A stretch of DNA of 46,367 nucleotides from contig JAQYLT010000068.1 in the NCBI GenBank assembly GCA_028719885.1, positions 1 to 46,367 on the forward strand, in the 5' to 3' direction. Position numbers and translations under genes: made by a program. The notes under the pieces are model-generated. The model made no database searches. It was not told the origin of the DNA and saw nothing but the letters and a program-made list of their open reading frames with translations. This DNA comes from Bacillota bacterium (GTDB lineage: Bacteria > Bacillota > Clostridia > Oscillospirales > Oscillospiraceae). This document shows, piece by piece, positions 14,708 through 22,557 of the stretch. Each line of letters starts with the position of its first letter. Position 1 is the first letter of the stretch.

Positions 14708-16849
14708 TCAGACGGCTTTGGTCTTGCCGGCCTGCTTCATGCTCAGGCTGATGCGGTGCCGCTTTTCATCCACACTCAGCACCACCACCTTTACCAGATC
14801 GCCAACCTGAACGGCCTCACTGGGATGACGCAGGCGGCGGTTGGCCACCTCGGAGATGTGCACCAGGCCGTCCTGGTGGACACCGATATCCACAAAAACG
14901 CCGAAGTCAATCACATTTCGCACAGTGCCCGTCAGCTCCATTCCGGGCTTCAAATCCTTCATGTCCAGAACATCTTTCCGGAGGATGGGGGCGGGCAGCT
15001 CGTCTCTGGGGTCCCGGCCGGGCTTGGCAAGCTCCTTGGCGATGTCCACCAGGGTGGGCTCTCCCACGCCGCAGCTTTCGGCTGCCTTCTGGGGGCCGAA
15101 ATCCTGCAGCTTTTCGGGGAGCTGACTCCGGTCATCACAGTTCAGCAGCTTCAGCAGGGCCTTGGCAGCGGGGTAGGACTCGGGATGCACACCGGTGTTG
15201 TCCAGTACCTCCTTGCTCTCCGGCACCCGGAGGAAACCAGCGCACTGCTCAAAGGCCTTGGGTCCCAGCTTGGGCACTTTTTTCAGTTGGCTTCTGCTGG
15301 TAAAGGGACCGTTTTCCTCCCGGAATGCCACAATGTTCTTTGCGGTGGTGCTGTTCAGGCCGGAAACCTGCTCCAAAAGACTCCGAGAGGCGGTGTTTAC
15401 ATCCACACCCACGGCGTTGACGCAGTCCTCCACCACGGCGCCCAGGGCGGCATCCAGCTCTTTCTGGGGGCAGTCATGCTGGTACTGTCCCACGCCAATG
15501 GCCTTGGGATCGATTTTCACCAGCTCTGCCAGGGGGTCCTGGAGGCGGCGGGCAATGGAGACGGCGGAACGCAGGTTTACGTCATATTCCGGGAATTCTT
15601 CCGCGGCCAGGGGAGAGGCGGAGTACACCGAGGCACCGGCTTCGTTTACAATGGCATAGCTGGCGTCCGGGAAAGACCGGAGCATCTCCACGGCCATGGC
15701 CTCCGTCTCCCGGGAGGCGGTGCCGTTGCCGATGGCAATGTGGCGCACCTGGTGCTTGCGAATCATGGCGGACAATGTGGCAATGGCCTCCTGCTTTTTC
15801 CGTTCGCTAAAGGTGGGATAGACCACACCGGTGTCCAGCACCTTGCCGGTGGCATCCACCACGGCAACCTTGCAGCCGTTGCGGTAGCCGGGGTCCAGGC
15901 CCATGGTCACAAAGCCCTTTACCGGCGGCTGCATCAAAAGCGGCTTCAGGTTCAGGGCGAAATTGTGGATGGCGCCCTGGCTGGCCCGGTCGGTGAGCTC
16001 GCTGCGGATATCCCGCTGGATGGAGGGGAAAATCAGCCGGTCATAGGCATCCTCCGCAGCGGCGCGCACAAAGGCGGAGACGTTCATCTGGGGCTTCAGC
16101 GCCCACCGGCACACCAGGGCCGCACCTTCGTTGCCGGGGAGGGTTACGGTGCATTTCAGGATTCCCTCCTTCTCGCCCCGGTTGATGGCTAGAATCTGGT
16201 GATCCAGAAGCCGGGAAATGGGCTGGGAGAAATCGTAGTAGAGGGTATAAACGCTTTCCGCCTCCGGGTCCTCGGCCTTGCAGGTCAGATTTCCCCGGCG
16301 CATGGTCAGCTCCCGCAGGGCCTTGCGAATATCGGCATTGTCGGAAAGGTCCTCCGCAATGATGTCGTTGGCACCGGCCAGGGCATCCTCGATGGTATTA
16401 ACCCCAAGTTCTTCGTTGATAAAGTCCTGAGCCAGCAGGGCGGGATCAGCGCCGTCCTGGGCGAAAATCGCTTCTGCCAGAGGGGCAAGACCTTTCTCCC
16501 GGGCCATGGACCCACGGGTGCGGCGCTTTTGCTTGTAGGGCCGGTAGAGATCCTCCACCTCGGTCATGGTCTGGGCCTGATCGATGGCATCGGACAGCTC
16601 CTGGGTCAGCTTGCCCTGGTTTTCAATGGCCTTTTTCACTTCCTCCCGACGCTGCTGCAAATTTCGAAGATAGGTCAGGCGGGTTTCCAAATTCCGCAGG
16701 GTGGTGTCGTCCATGGTGCCGTGCATCTCTTTCCGATAGCGGGCAATAAAGGGAATGGTGTTTCCCTCGTCGATCAGCTGAATGACATTTTCCACATATT
16801 CATGCTTCTGTTTCAGCTCCTGAGACAGAATTTCCGCAATTGACTGCAT
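14708..16849 (-). CDS. tex: Tex family RNA-binding protein
   Basis: A 713-residue protein with the full Tex architecture: N-terminal helical/HTH-like region (IPFIARYRKEMHG, about 32-44), YqgF-like RNase H fold (GLDPGYRNGCKVAVVD, about 316-331), helix-hairpin-helix repeats (about 480-555; VGVDVNTASRSLL and KNIVAFREENGPF) and a C-terminal S1 domain (GMELTGTVRNVIDFGVFVDIG, about 640-660). Tex proteins bind nucleic acids and are linked to transcription and RNA handling. The start has GGAGG about 10 nt upstream, and an extended -10 promoter lies in the divergent intergenic region. Confidence 0.95.
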   Translation of the reverse strand: MQSIAEILSQELKQKHEYVENVIQLIDEGNTIPFIARYRKEMHGTMDDTTLRNLETRLTYLRNLQQRREEVKKAIENQGKLTQELSDAIDQAQTMTEVEDLYRPYKQKRRTRGSMAREKGLAPLAEAIFAQDGADPALLAQDFINEELGVNTIEDALAGANDIIAEDLSDNADIRKALRELTMRRGNLTCKAEDPEAESVYTLYYDFSQPISRLLDHQILAINRGEKEGILKCTVTLPGNEGAALVCRWALKPQMNVSAFVRAAAEDAYDRLIFPSIQRDIRSELTDRASQGAIHNFALNLKPLLMQPPVKGFVTMGLDPGYRNGCKVAVVDATGKVLDTGVVYPTFSERKKQEAIATLSAMIRKHQVRHIAIGNGTASRETEAMAVEMLRSFPDASYAIVNEAGASVYSASPLAAEEFPEYDVNLRSAVSIARRLQDPLAELVKIDPKAIGVGQYQHDCPQKELDAALGAVVEDCVNAVGVDVNTASRSLLEQVSGLNSTTAKNIVAFREENGPFTSRSQLKKVPKLGPKAFEQCAGFLRVPESKEVLDNTGVHPESYPAAKALLKLLNCDDRSQLPEKLQDFGPQKAAESCGVGEPTLVDIAKELAKPGRDPRDELPAPILRKDVLDMKDLKPGMELTGTVRNVIDFGVFVDIGVHQDGLVHISEVANRRLRHPSEAVQVGDLVKVVVLSVDEKRHRISLSMKQAGKTKAV

Positions 16850-16881
16850 TTTTTCAATCCTCCAATGGTTATTCGCAGGCT

Positions 16882-16890
16882 ATTATATCA
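16882..16890 (-). promoter_or_regulatory. Extended -10 promoter of tex
   Basis: Minus-strand TGATATAAT (an extended -10, TG followed by one base and TATAAT), 32 nt before the tex ATG. No good -35 box is visible. Confidence 0.45.
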
Positions 16891-16934
16891 CATTTTTCTG
16901 AAAATGGAAGTGGAGTTTCGGCAGGACTTTTTTG

Positions 16935-16962
16935 TTGAAAAAACATGGAATCATGCTATAAT
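16935..16962 (+). promoter_or_regulatory. Promoter of the PfkB kinase gene
   Basis: TTGAAA, 16-nt spacer, TATAAT, 25 nt before the ATG at 16988. Confidence 0.65.
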
Positions 16963-16987
16963 AGACAAAAAGAAAGGGGGGCATTCC

Positions 16988-17917
16988 ATGGGAATCGTGG
17001 TCATCGGCGCGGTATTTGTGGATATCAAGGGCTATCCCGAATCCGCCTTTATCCCCACCGGGCGCAATGTGGGCCGGGTGGAGCAGATTCATGGGGGCGT
17101 GGGCCGGAATGTGGCCGAGGATGTGGCCAATTGTGAGCTGCGGCCCATCTTTGTCAGCCTGGTGGATGAGACCGGCACCGGCGAGGATGTGATTCGGAAG
17201 CTGAAAAGCCATAAGGTGAACACCGATTACATCCGGAAAACCCCCGACGGAATCGGAACCTGGCTGGCGGTGTTCGGCAGTGACGGGGATGTGGCTGCCT
17301 CCATTTCCAAGCGACCCAATCTGCTGCCCATTGCGGACATTCTGGACAGCCAGGGAGATGAGATCTTCAGCCAGGCGGACAGTATCATCCTGGAAATTGA
17401 CATCGACAAGGAGATTGTCAAGCGGGTGTTCCGGCTGGCGGAGCGCTATGGCAAAAAGGTGTTTGCCGTGGTTTCCAATATGAGCATTGCCCTGGAGCGG
17501 CGGGATTTCCTCATGCGGGTGAATTGCTTCGTATGTAATTTACAGGAAGCGGGAATTCTATTTTCAGAGGATTACTCCGACAAAAATCCGGAGCAGATGA
17601 CGGATATCATCTCCCGAAAGGTTCAGGCAGCGGGAATTAACAGCCTGATCGTCACCATGGGAGCCGACGGTGCCGTGTATGCCGACCGATTTGGAAGCAG
17701 GGGGCATTGCCCGGCCAGAAAGGTGCAGGTCAAGGACACCACCGGCGCCGGGGACGCGTTCTGTGCGGGAGCCGCCATCGGTCTGACCTATGGAAAGAGT
17801 TTGCCGGAGGCCTGCGAAATTGGCGCCCTTTTGGCGGCTTCGGTCATTGTTACGGCGGAGAGTGTTTGTCCCCGATTTCAGCCGAAAGAGCTTGGCTTGG
17901 AGATATCCATCTGCTGA
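16988..17917 (+). CDS. PfkB-family carbohydrate/nucleoside kinase
   Basis: A 309-residue ribokinase-fold enzyme. Signature 1 is the GGVGRNVAEDVA segment (about 37-48). Signature 2 is KDTTGAGDAFCAGAAIGL (about 249-266), holding the anion hole and the catalytic aspartate (GAGD). It phosphorylates a small hydroxylated substrate with ATP. The sequence resembles pseudouridine/ribose-type kinases, but I cannot fix the substrate, and no pathway partner is adjacent. The ATG at 16988 follows a GGGGGG ribosome site; the open frame upstream overlaps the promoter. A terminator-like stem follows. Confidence 0.85.
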   Translation: MGIVVIGAVFVDIKGYPESAFIPTGRNVGRVEQIHGGVGRNVAEDVANCELRPIFVSLVDETGTGEDVIRKLKSHKVNTDYIRKTPDGIGTWLAVFGSDGDVAASISKRPNLLPIADILDSQGDEIFSQADSIILEIDIDKEIVKRVFRLAERYGKKVFAVVSNMSIALERRDFLMRVNCFVCNLQEAGILFSEDYSDKNPEQMTDIISRKVQAAGINSLIVTMGADGAVYADRFGSRGHCPARKVQVKDTTGAGDAFCAGAAIGLTYGKSLPEACEIGALLAASVIVTAESVCPRFQPKELGLEISIC

Positions 17918-17925
17918 ACGAAAAG

Positions 17926-17963
17926 GAGAGTTGGCGGTTTATACAATTGCCGCTCTCTTTTTT
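17926..17963 (+). terminator. Probable terminator of the PfkB kinase gene
   Basis: GAGAG...GGC paired with GCC...CTCTC (with a small internal loop), followed by a seven-base T-tract. Confidence 0.65.
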
Positions 17964-17987
17964 TGGCGCGGAAAAAGGAAAACCCCC

Positions 17988-18017
17988 TTGCTATTTTGCC
18001 GAAACATAGAGTATAGT
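17988..18017 (+). promoter_or_regulatory. Candidate promoter of the polysaccharide deacetylase gene
   Basis: TTGCTA, 18-nt spacer, TATAGT, 27 nt before the ATG at 18044. Confidence 0.4.
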
Positions 18018-18043
18018 TATGTTAACTGCGGAGGGGTGCACAA

Positions 18044-19513
18044 ATGAGACGAGATAACGCCGGAAGCAAATCCGGTAAAATTTGGCTGGTGATCCTGGCA
18101 GTGCTGCTGCCTGTGATCATGCTCAGCGCGGCGGCATATCTGCTGCTGTTTGGATATAACCGGTTCTCCCTGGAGCTGGAGCTTCTGGGCGGGGAACAGC
18201 TCACCTTGGAATATGGGGAGCATTATTCGGAGCCGGGCTGCCGGGTCCTGCTGCGGGGCAGTGTGTTTTTTACCTCCGGGGTGGAGCTGAATTCCCCGGT
18301 GGAGATTTCCGGAATGGTCAATGAGGATAAGCTGGGGAAATACGCGCTGGACTATCAGGCCTCTTATATGGGCCTGGAAGCCAACAAAACCAGGCTTGTC
18401 CGGGTGGCGGATACCAGCTGCCCGGTGATCACCCTGGTGCCGGATGCCCCGGGTTTGCAGCCCGCGCCGGTGTATCAGGAAGCCGGTTTCTCCGCATGGG
18501 ATAATTACGACGGCGATATCACCGCCCGGGTTGTCCGAACCGAGGAAGAGGGAAAAATTTTGTATTCCGTTGTGGACTCCTCGGGCAATTCCACCTCTGT
18601 GCAGCGGGAAATCCCGGTTTTCGATCAGTATCCTCCGGAGCTGACGCTTTTGGGCGGCGAGGAGCTGCGGCTGCCTCTGGGGATGGACTTTGTTGACCCG
18701 GGCTATACAGCCTACGACAAAAAGGATGGCGACCTGACAAGCCAGGTTACTGTGGAAATCGACCATCCCTTTGTGCGTTATTCGGCGGACACCTATCAAT
18801 TGACCTACCGGGTCTGCGACAGCGAGGGCAATGAGACCGCAGCCAGCCGCACCCTGACGACGGTGCCCAGCACCAGACCGGTCATCATTTACCCGAAAAG
18901 CAAGACGATTTACCTGACCTTTGACGACGGCCCCTGCCCGGACACCGGCCGGCTGCTGGACCTGTTGAAGCGATACAATGTCCGGGCCACGTTTTTTGTG
19001 GTGGATACCGGCTATCCGGAATTAATGCGCCGGATTGTAAACGAGGGCCACAGCATCGGCATCCACAGCTGCTCCCATGAGTATGCCCATATCTATTCCG
19101 GTGCGGATGCCTTTTTTGAGGATGTGTTTGCGCTGCAGGAGCTGATTCTGGATACTACCGGGGTGGAAACCTGGCTGCTCCGCTTTCCCGGGGGCAGCTC
19201 CAACACCATCAGCCGCCGGAATCACGGCATTATGACCGAACTGACTCAGGCGGTGGAGGCCTGCGGTTTCTCCTATTTCGACTGGAATGTGGACAGCGAC
19301 GATGCAGGAGAAGCCAAAACCGCCGGGACGGTCTTTCGGAATGTGGTGGATGGGGTGCAGGAAAACACCTATTCCGTGGTTTTGCAGCACGATATTCACA
19401 GCTACAGTGTGGATGCAGTGGAACGGATTATTCTCTGGGGGCAGAGTAATGGCTATCAGTTCCTGCCTCTGGAAACGGACAGTCCGGTGATGCACCACCG
19501 GGTTTTGAATTGA
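18044..19513 (+). CDS. Membrane-anchored polysaccharide deacetylase with Ig-like repeats
   Basis: 489 residues. An N-terminal anchor (about 12-37) is followed by three DUF5011-type Ig-like repeats (about 45-280), two of which carry DNYDGDITARV and DKKDGDLTSQV. The C-terminal NodB/CE4 domain has TFDDGP (D294, D295), HSCSHEYAH (metal histidines H341 and H345), RFPGGSSN, DWNVDSDD and VVLQHDIH. CE4 enzymes remove N- or O-acetyl groups from polysaccharides; in this setting peptidoglycan or capsule is the likely substrate. It is followed 14 nt later by a GNAT gene with its own ribosome site. Confidence 0.92.
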   Translation: MRRDNAGSKSGKIWLVILAVLLPVIMLSAAAYLLLFGYNRFSLELELLGGEQLTLEYGEHYSEPGCRVLLRGSVFFTSGVELNSPVEISGMVNEDKLGKYALDYQASYMGLEANKTRLVRVADTSCPVITLVPDAPGLQPAPVYQEAGFSAWDNYDGDITARVVRTEEEGKILYSVVDSSGNSTSVQREIPVFDQYPPELTLLGGEELRLPLGMDFVDPGYTAYDKKDGDLTSQVTVEIDHPFVRYSADTYQLTYRVCDSEGNETAASRTLTTVPSTRPVIIYPKSKTIYLTFDDGPCPDTGRLLDLLKRYNVRATFFVVDTGYPELMRRIVNEGHSIGIHSCSHEYAHIYSGADAFFEDVFALQELILDTTGVETWLLRFPGGSSNTISRRNHGIMTELTQAVEACGFSYFDWNVDSDDAGEAKTAGTVFRNVVDGVQENTYSVVLQHDIHSYSVDAVERIILWGQSNGYQFLPLETDSPVMHHRVLN

Positions 19514-19527
19514 GAAAGGAGCCGGAA

Positions 19528-20187
19528 ATGGCAAGAGAGATTATGATCAAAACAAAACGTCTGATCATCACACCAATGCCCACGGATGAGCTGGAAAAGA
19601 GGATCCTGGAAATGCCCCAGGGAGAGCTGCGCCAGGCCTATGGTCAAATGCTTGAGGGCTGCCGCAGGGAGCCGGAAAACCGGCTGTGGTATACCCCGTG
19701 GAAAATCCAGCTGAAAAAGGACGGCAGCATGATTGGCGACCTGTGCTTCAAAGGAGCGCCCGTCAAAGGCACGGTGGAATGGGGCTATGGTTTGGAGGAG
19801 CCCTTTTGGGGCCAGGGCTATATGACCGAGGCGGCCAGGGTGATGCTGGACTGGGCCTTTTCTCAGAAGGACGTTTATGCAGTGGAGGCGGAAACCCTTT
19901 CGGATAATACCGCCTCCCAACGGGTGTTGGAAAAGCTGGACTTTCAGCCCATGGGAATTGTGGGAGAAGAGGGGCCCCGCTTCCGGCGGGAAAAGCAGGC
20001 GGCACAGATGTCGATGGTTTACATGATGCTGGGAATGTGCTGTGGGATGTCGCTGGGTGTGTCTGCCGGAAATATGGCTATTGGCATGGTGCTGGGAATC
20101 GCGGTGGGCTTCGCTCTGGGCAGCGTAGTAGATGCCAGCGAAAAAAAGCACCGCCGTCAGGTGACCCTTGGGGACAAAGAGAAATAA
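19528..20187 (+). CDS. GNAT acetyltransferase with C-terminal membrane segment
   Basis: 219 residues. The N-terminal ~150 residues are a RimJ/RimL-type GNAT domain (KTKRLIITPM at the start; EEPFWGQGYMTEAARVML as the acetyl-CoA-binding region; NTASQRVLEKLDF). A glycine/methionine-rich hydrophobic stretch (about 166-200) follows and ends in a basic tail, so the enzyme may be membrane-tethered. I chose ATG 19528 because AGGAG lies 6 nt upstream; an ATG at 19510 overlaps the deacetylase stop and lacks a site. It is probably co-transcribed with the deacetylase. Confidence 0.82.
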   Translation: MAREIMIKTKRLIITPMPTDELEKRILEMPQGELRQAYGQMLEGCRREPENRLWYTPWKIQLKKDGSMIGDLCFKGAPVKGTVEWGYGLEEPFWGQGYMTEAARVMLDWAFSQKDVYAVEAETLSDNTASQRVLEKLDFQPMGIVGEEGPRFRREKQAAQMSMVYMMLGMCCGMSLGVSAGNMAIGMVLGIAVGFALGSVVDASEKKHRRQVTLGDKEK

Positions 20188-20193
20188 AATGAC

Positions 20194-20222
20194 TTGAAAA
20201 GTTTACAATCATAGGATAAAAT
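20194..20222 (+). promoter_or_regulatory. Promoter of the COG2509 flavoprotein gene
   Basis: TTGAAA, 17-nt spacer, TAAAAT, 32 nt before the ATG. Confidence 0.55.
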
Positions 20223-20254
20223 GGTTTTATCAAAGAGAACCGGAGGAAAAACCA

Positions 20255-21625
20255 ATGGATTATGATGTCATCATTGTGGGCGCAGGGCCCGGCGGCATTT
20301 TCGCGGCCTATGAGCTGAAAAAGCAGCGGCCGGAGATGAAGGTGGCTGTGTTTGAGGCGGGCTTTGCCCTGTCCAAGCGGCGCTGCCCCATCGATGGGGA
20401 GAAAATCAAAAGCTGCATCGGCTGCAAGACCTGCTCCATTATGAGCGGCTTCGGCGGAGCGGGCGCATTTTCGGATGGAAAATATAACATCACCAACGAT
20501 TTTGGCGGCACCCTCTATGAGCACATCGGCCGGAAGCAGGCCATTGCGCTGATGCAGTATGTGGATGAAATCAACATGTCCCATGGCGGCGCGGGGACAA
20601 AGCTCTATTCCACCACCGGCACCGCACTGAAGAAAAAGTGCATGCAGAACAAGCTGAAGCTTCTGGATGCCTCCGTTCGCCACCTGGGCACCGACATTAA
20701 TCTGGTGGTGCTGGGGCAGCTGTACGACGAACTGAAAGACAAGGTGGAATTCCACTTTGAGTCCCCGGTGACCAGCATCCAAAAGCTGCCGGAGGGCTTT
20801 TCTGTCCAGGTGGGGGAGAAGACCTACTCCTGCCGGAATTGCATTGCCTCGGTGGGCCGCAGCGGCAGCAAGTGGATGGAAAAGGTGTGCAAGGATTTGA
20901 AGATTGCCACCAGCTCCAACCGTGTGGATTTGGGTGTCCGGGTGGAGCTTCCGGCGGTGATTTTCTCCCACTTAACCGATGAACTGTATGAGAGCAAGAT
21001 TGTCTACCGCACCGAAAAATTCGAGGACAATGTGCGAACCTTCTGCATGAATCCCCATGGCATTGTGGTCAACGAGAATACCAACGGCATCATCACCGTC
21101 AACGGCCACAGCTATGAGGACCCCGCCCGGCAGACGGAGAATACCAATTTTGCCCTTTTGGTGGCCAAGCATTTCTCCCAGCCCTTTAAGGACAGCAACG
21201 GCTACGGCGAGAGCATTGCCCGCCTTTCCAATATGCTGGGCGGCGGCGTGATTGTCCAGCGCTTCGGCGATTTGGTCCGGGGTCGCAGAAGCACCGAAAA
21301 GCGCATCGAAGAGGGCCTCGTTACCCCCACTTTGGCGGCCACCCCCGGCGATCTGAGCCTGGTGCTGCCCAAGCGAATCTTAGACGGCATCATTGAGATG
21401 ATTTATGCCCTGGATAAAATCGCCCCGGGCACTGCCAATGACGATACCCTGCTCTATGGCGTGGAGGTCAAGTTCTACAACATGGAGGTGGAGCTGGATG
21501 AAAATCTGGAAAGCTGCCACAAGGGGCTCTACGTCATCGGCGACGGCTCCGGCGTGACCCACTCCCTGTCCCATGCCTCCGCCAGCGGTGTCCACGTGGC
21601 CAGAAGAATTGCTAAGACCATTTAG
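20255..21625 (+). CDS. NAD(P)/FAD-dependent oxidoreductase, COG2509 type
   Basis: A 456-residue flavoprotein. It opens with the FAD dinucleotide motif YDVIIVGAGPGGIFAAYEL. A cysteine cluster CIGCKTC followed by SGFGGAGAFSDGKYN (about 55-78) is characteristic of the uncharacterised COG2509 dehydrogenases. The closing VIGDGSGVTHSLSHASASGVHVARRI holds the C-terminal FAD-contact aspartate. The substrate is unknown. GGAGG lies about 9 nt before the ATG. The downstream GNAT gene begins 21 nt later and may share the transcript. Confidence 0.88.
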   Translation: MDYDVIIVGAGPGGIFAAYELKKQRPEMKVAVFEAGFALSKRRCPIDGEKIKSCIGCKTCSIMSGFGGAGAFSDGKYNITNDFGGTLYEHIGRKQAIALMQYVDEINMSHGGAGTKLYSTTGTALKKKCMQNKLKLLDASVRHLGTDINLVVLGQLYDELKDKVEFHFESPVTSIQKLPEGFSVQVGEKTYSCRNCIASVGRSGSKWMEKVCKDLKIATSSNRVDLGVRVELPAVIFSHLTDELYESKIVYRTEKFEDNVRTFCMNPHGIVVNENTNGIITVNGHSYEDPARQTENTNFALLVAKHFSQPFKDSNGYGESIARLSNMLGGGVIVQRFGDLVRGRRSTEKRIEEGLVTPTLAATPGDLSLVLPKRILDGIIEMIYALDKIAPGTANDDTLLYGVEVKFYNMEVELDENLESCHKGLYVIGDGSGVTHSLSHASASGVHVARRIAKTI

Positions 21626-21646
21626 GCGTTTTTCGGGAGGCAATGG

Positions 21647-22108
21647 ATGGTACTCTCTTTTATACAAGCATCGGCCGAAGATATAGAGCCACTCTATGAA
21701 CTGAACAAGCAGTTAATACTCTCATATGAGAACGTGGAGAATATTGATTTGGACAGGGTGCTGAGCTGGGTCCATAATAAGCTTGAAAGTTGTATCGGTG
21801 AATATACCGTTATCCGTGCCGACGGAAAGAAAGCCGGGTACTATCATTTCTGCCGGAATGAGGACGGAGAAATGGAACTGGATGACCTCTATGTTTTCCC
21901 GGAATTTCAAAACAGAGGCATCGGCTCTGACGTTATCAAAAGATGCTGTTCATCGGTCTGGGAACCGGTGATGCTGTATGTCTTCGTCAGAAACCAGGGT
22001 GCGGTTTCTCTTTATCAGCGGAAAGGCTTTAAAATCGTCAAGACAATCAAGGACAGCCGCTATATTATGAAATGGTATCCGTCCGAAATGGAAATATCTC
22101 CCCTATAG
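21647..22108 (+). CDS. GNAT family N-acetyltransferase
   Basis: A 153-residue single-domain GNAT protein. The conserved region reads MELDDLYVFPEFQNRGIGSDVIKRCC (motif A, acetyl-CoA pyrophosphate loop QNRGIG), and VRNQGAVSLYQRKGFKIV is motif B. GGGAGG lies 6 nt before the ATG at 21647; an overlapping ATG at 21643 leads into another frame. The acceptor is unknown. Confidence 0.85.
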   Translation: MVLSFIQASAEDIEPLYELNKQLILSYENVENIDLDRVLSWVHNKLESCIGEYTVIRADGKKAGYYHFCRNEDGEMELDDLYVFPEFQNRGIGSDVIKRCCSSVWEPVMLYVFVRNQGAVSLYQRKGFKIVKTIKDSRYIMKWYPSEMEISPL

Positions 22109-22109
22109 A

Positions 22110-22164
22110 AAAAACGGAGGTGGGCAATCCCACCTCCGAAAAAGCAGCCCAAAGGCCGCCGAAC
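22110..22164 (-). ncRNA. Candidate small RNA (minus strand)
   Basis: Downstream of a good minus-strand promoter (22171-22199) the expected transcript starts near 22164. It contains GCGGCC/GGCTGC with a TTTG loop followed by TTTTT, and then a perfect CGGAGGTGGG/CCCACCTCCG hairpin followed by TTTTTT. It would be a roughly 50-nt RNA with tandem terminator hairpins, ending beside the 3' end of the convergent GNAT gene. There is no coding potential. Confidence 0.35.
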
Positions 22165-22170
22165 ATTATT

Positions 22171-22199
22171 ATTTTATCACAGGGGGCTATTATCGTCAA
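22171..22199 (-). promoter_or_regulatory. Minus-strand promoter of the candidate small RNA
   Basis: TTGACG, 17-nt spacer, TAAAAT, pointing toward the GNAT gene, with no open reading frame downstream on this strand. Confidence 0.5.
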
Positions 22200-22214
22200 C
22201 AGTATTCCAAAGAA

Positions 22215-22258
22215 AATCAGGTTTTCTCCCTGTTGCATAGTTTAAAACCTGATTTTTT
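22215..22258. terminator. Bidirectional terminator-like stem-loop
   Basis: AATCAGGTTTT/AAAACCTGATT stem with an 18-nt loop, with a T-tract on the + strand (TTTTTTAT) and a shorter one on the - strand. No clear gene ends here, which suggests a decayed locus. Confidence 0.5.
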
Positions 22259-22372
22259 ATAGAGAATTGCCTCTTGAAAAACGGGTTTCCAGGGGGTAAG
22301 ATATAACCAGAAAGAGAAAGAAATTTCTCCAAACCCACAAAAAACTGGGCATAGAAGACGCACTTTGTTGCA

Positions 22373-22488
22373 GTAATCCTCCGATGAAATAAAAGAAATA
22401 GAATCATATCAGAAAGCATATGAATTGAGAGCGGAGGCAATTCAGGGAAGCGAAGAGCGTCGCCATTCTGCAGAAAGCGAGGTTTAAA
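22373..22488 (+). pseudogene. Possible gene remnant (coiled-coil-like fragment)
   Basis: One frame between an upstream TAA and the TAA at about 22486 reads SSDEIKEIESYQKAYELRAEA and onward to ESAESEV-like residues, a charged helical sequence of about 37 codons with no start codon. It looks more protein-like than its surroundings, but I cannot assign a family. The rest of 22260-22370 shows nothing I can support. Confidence 0.25.
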
Positions 22489-22493
22489 GGCTG

Positions 22494-22520
22494 ATGTTAG
22501 ATACGAAGAGCGAAAGATAG
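22494..22520 (+). CDS. Mini-ORF MLDTKSER, copy 1
   Basis: An eight-codon frame ATG...TAG preceded by a GAGG 10 nt upstream and ending inside the ascending arm of a strong terminator. The peptide is nearly the same as MMLDNKSE at 28349, and both are followed by the same style of hairpin. This conservation suggests a common element: a truncated small toxin gene, a leader peptide, or a repeat remnant. Confidence 0.35.
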   Translation: MLDTKSER

Positions 22521-22557
22521 CCCTCGGTGCGGTTCAGGCATCGAGGGCTGTTTTTTT
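22519..22557 (+). terminator. Terminator after mini-ORF copy 1
   Basis: AGCCCTCG/CGAGGGCT stem extended by weaker pairs, followed by a T-tract of seven. It is nearly the same as the terminator at 28375. Confidence 0.85.

Noticed and set aside
14756..16192. 478-codon open frame on the + strand
   Set aside because: Antisense of tex, with no family features and no ribosome site.
22177..22440. 87-codon minus-strand frame
   Set aside because: No ribosome site or promoter, crosses a strong bidirectional stem-loop, and no recognisable family.
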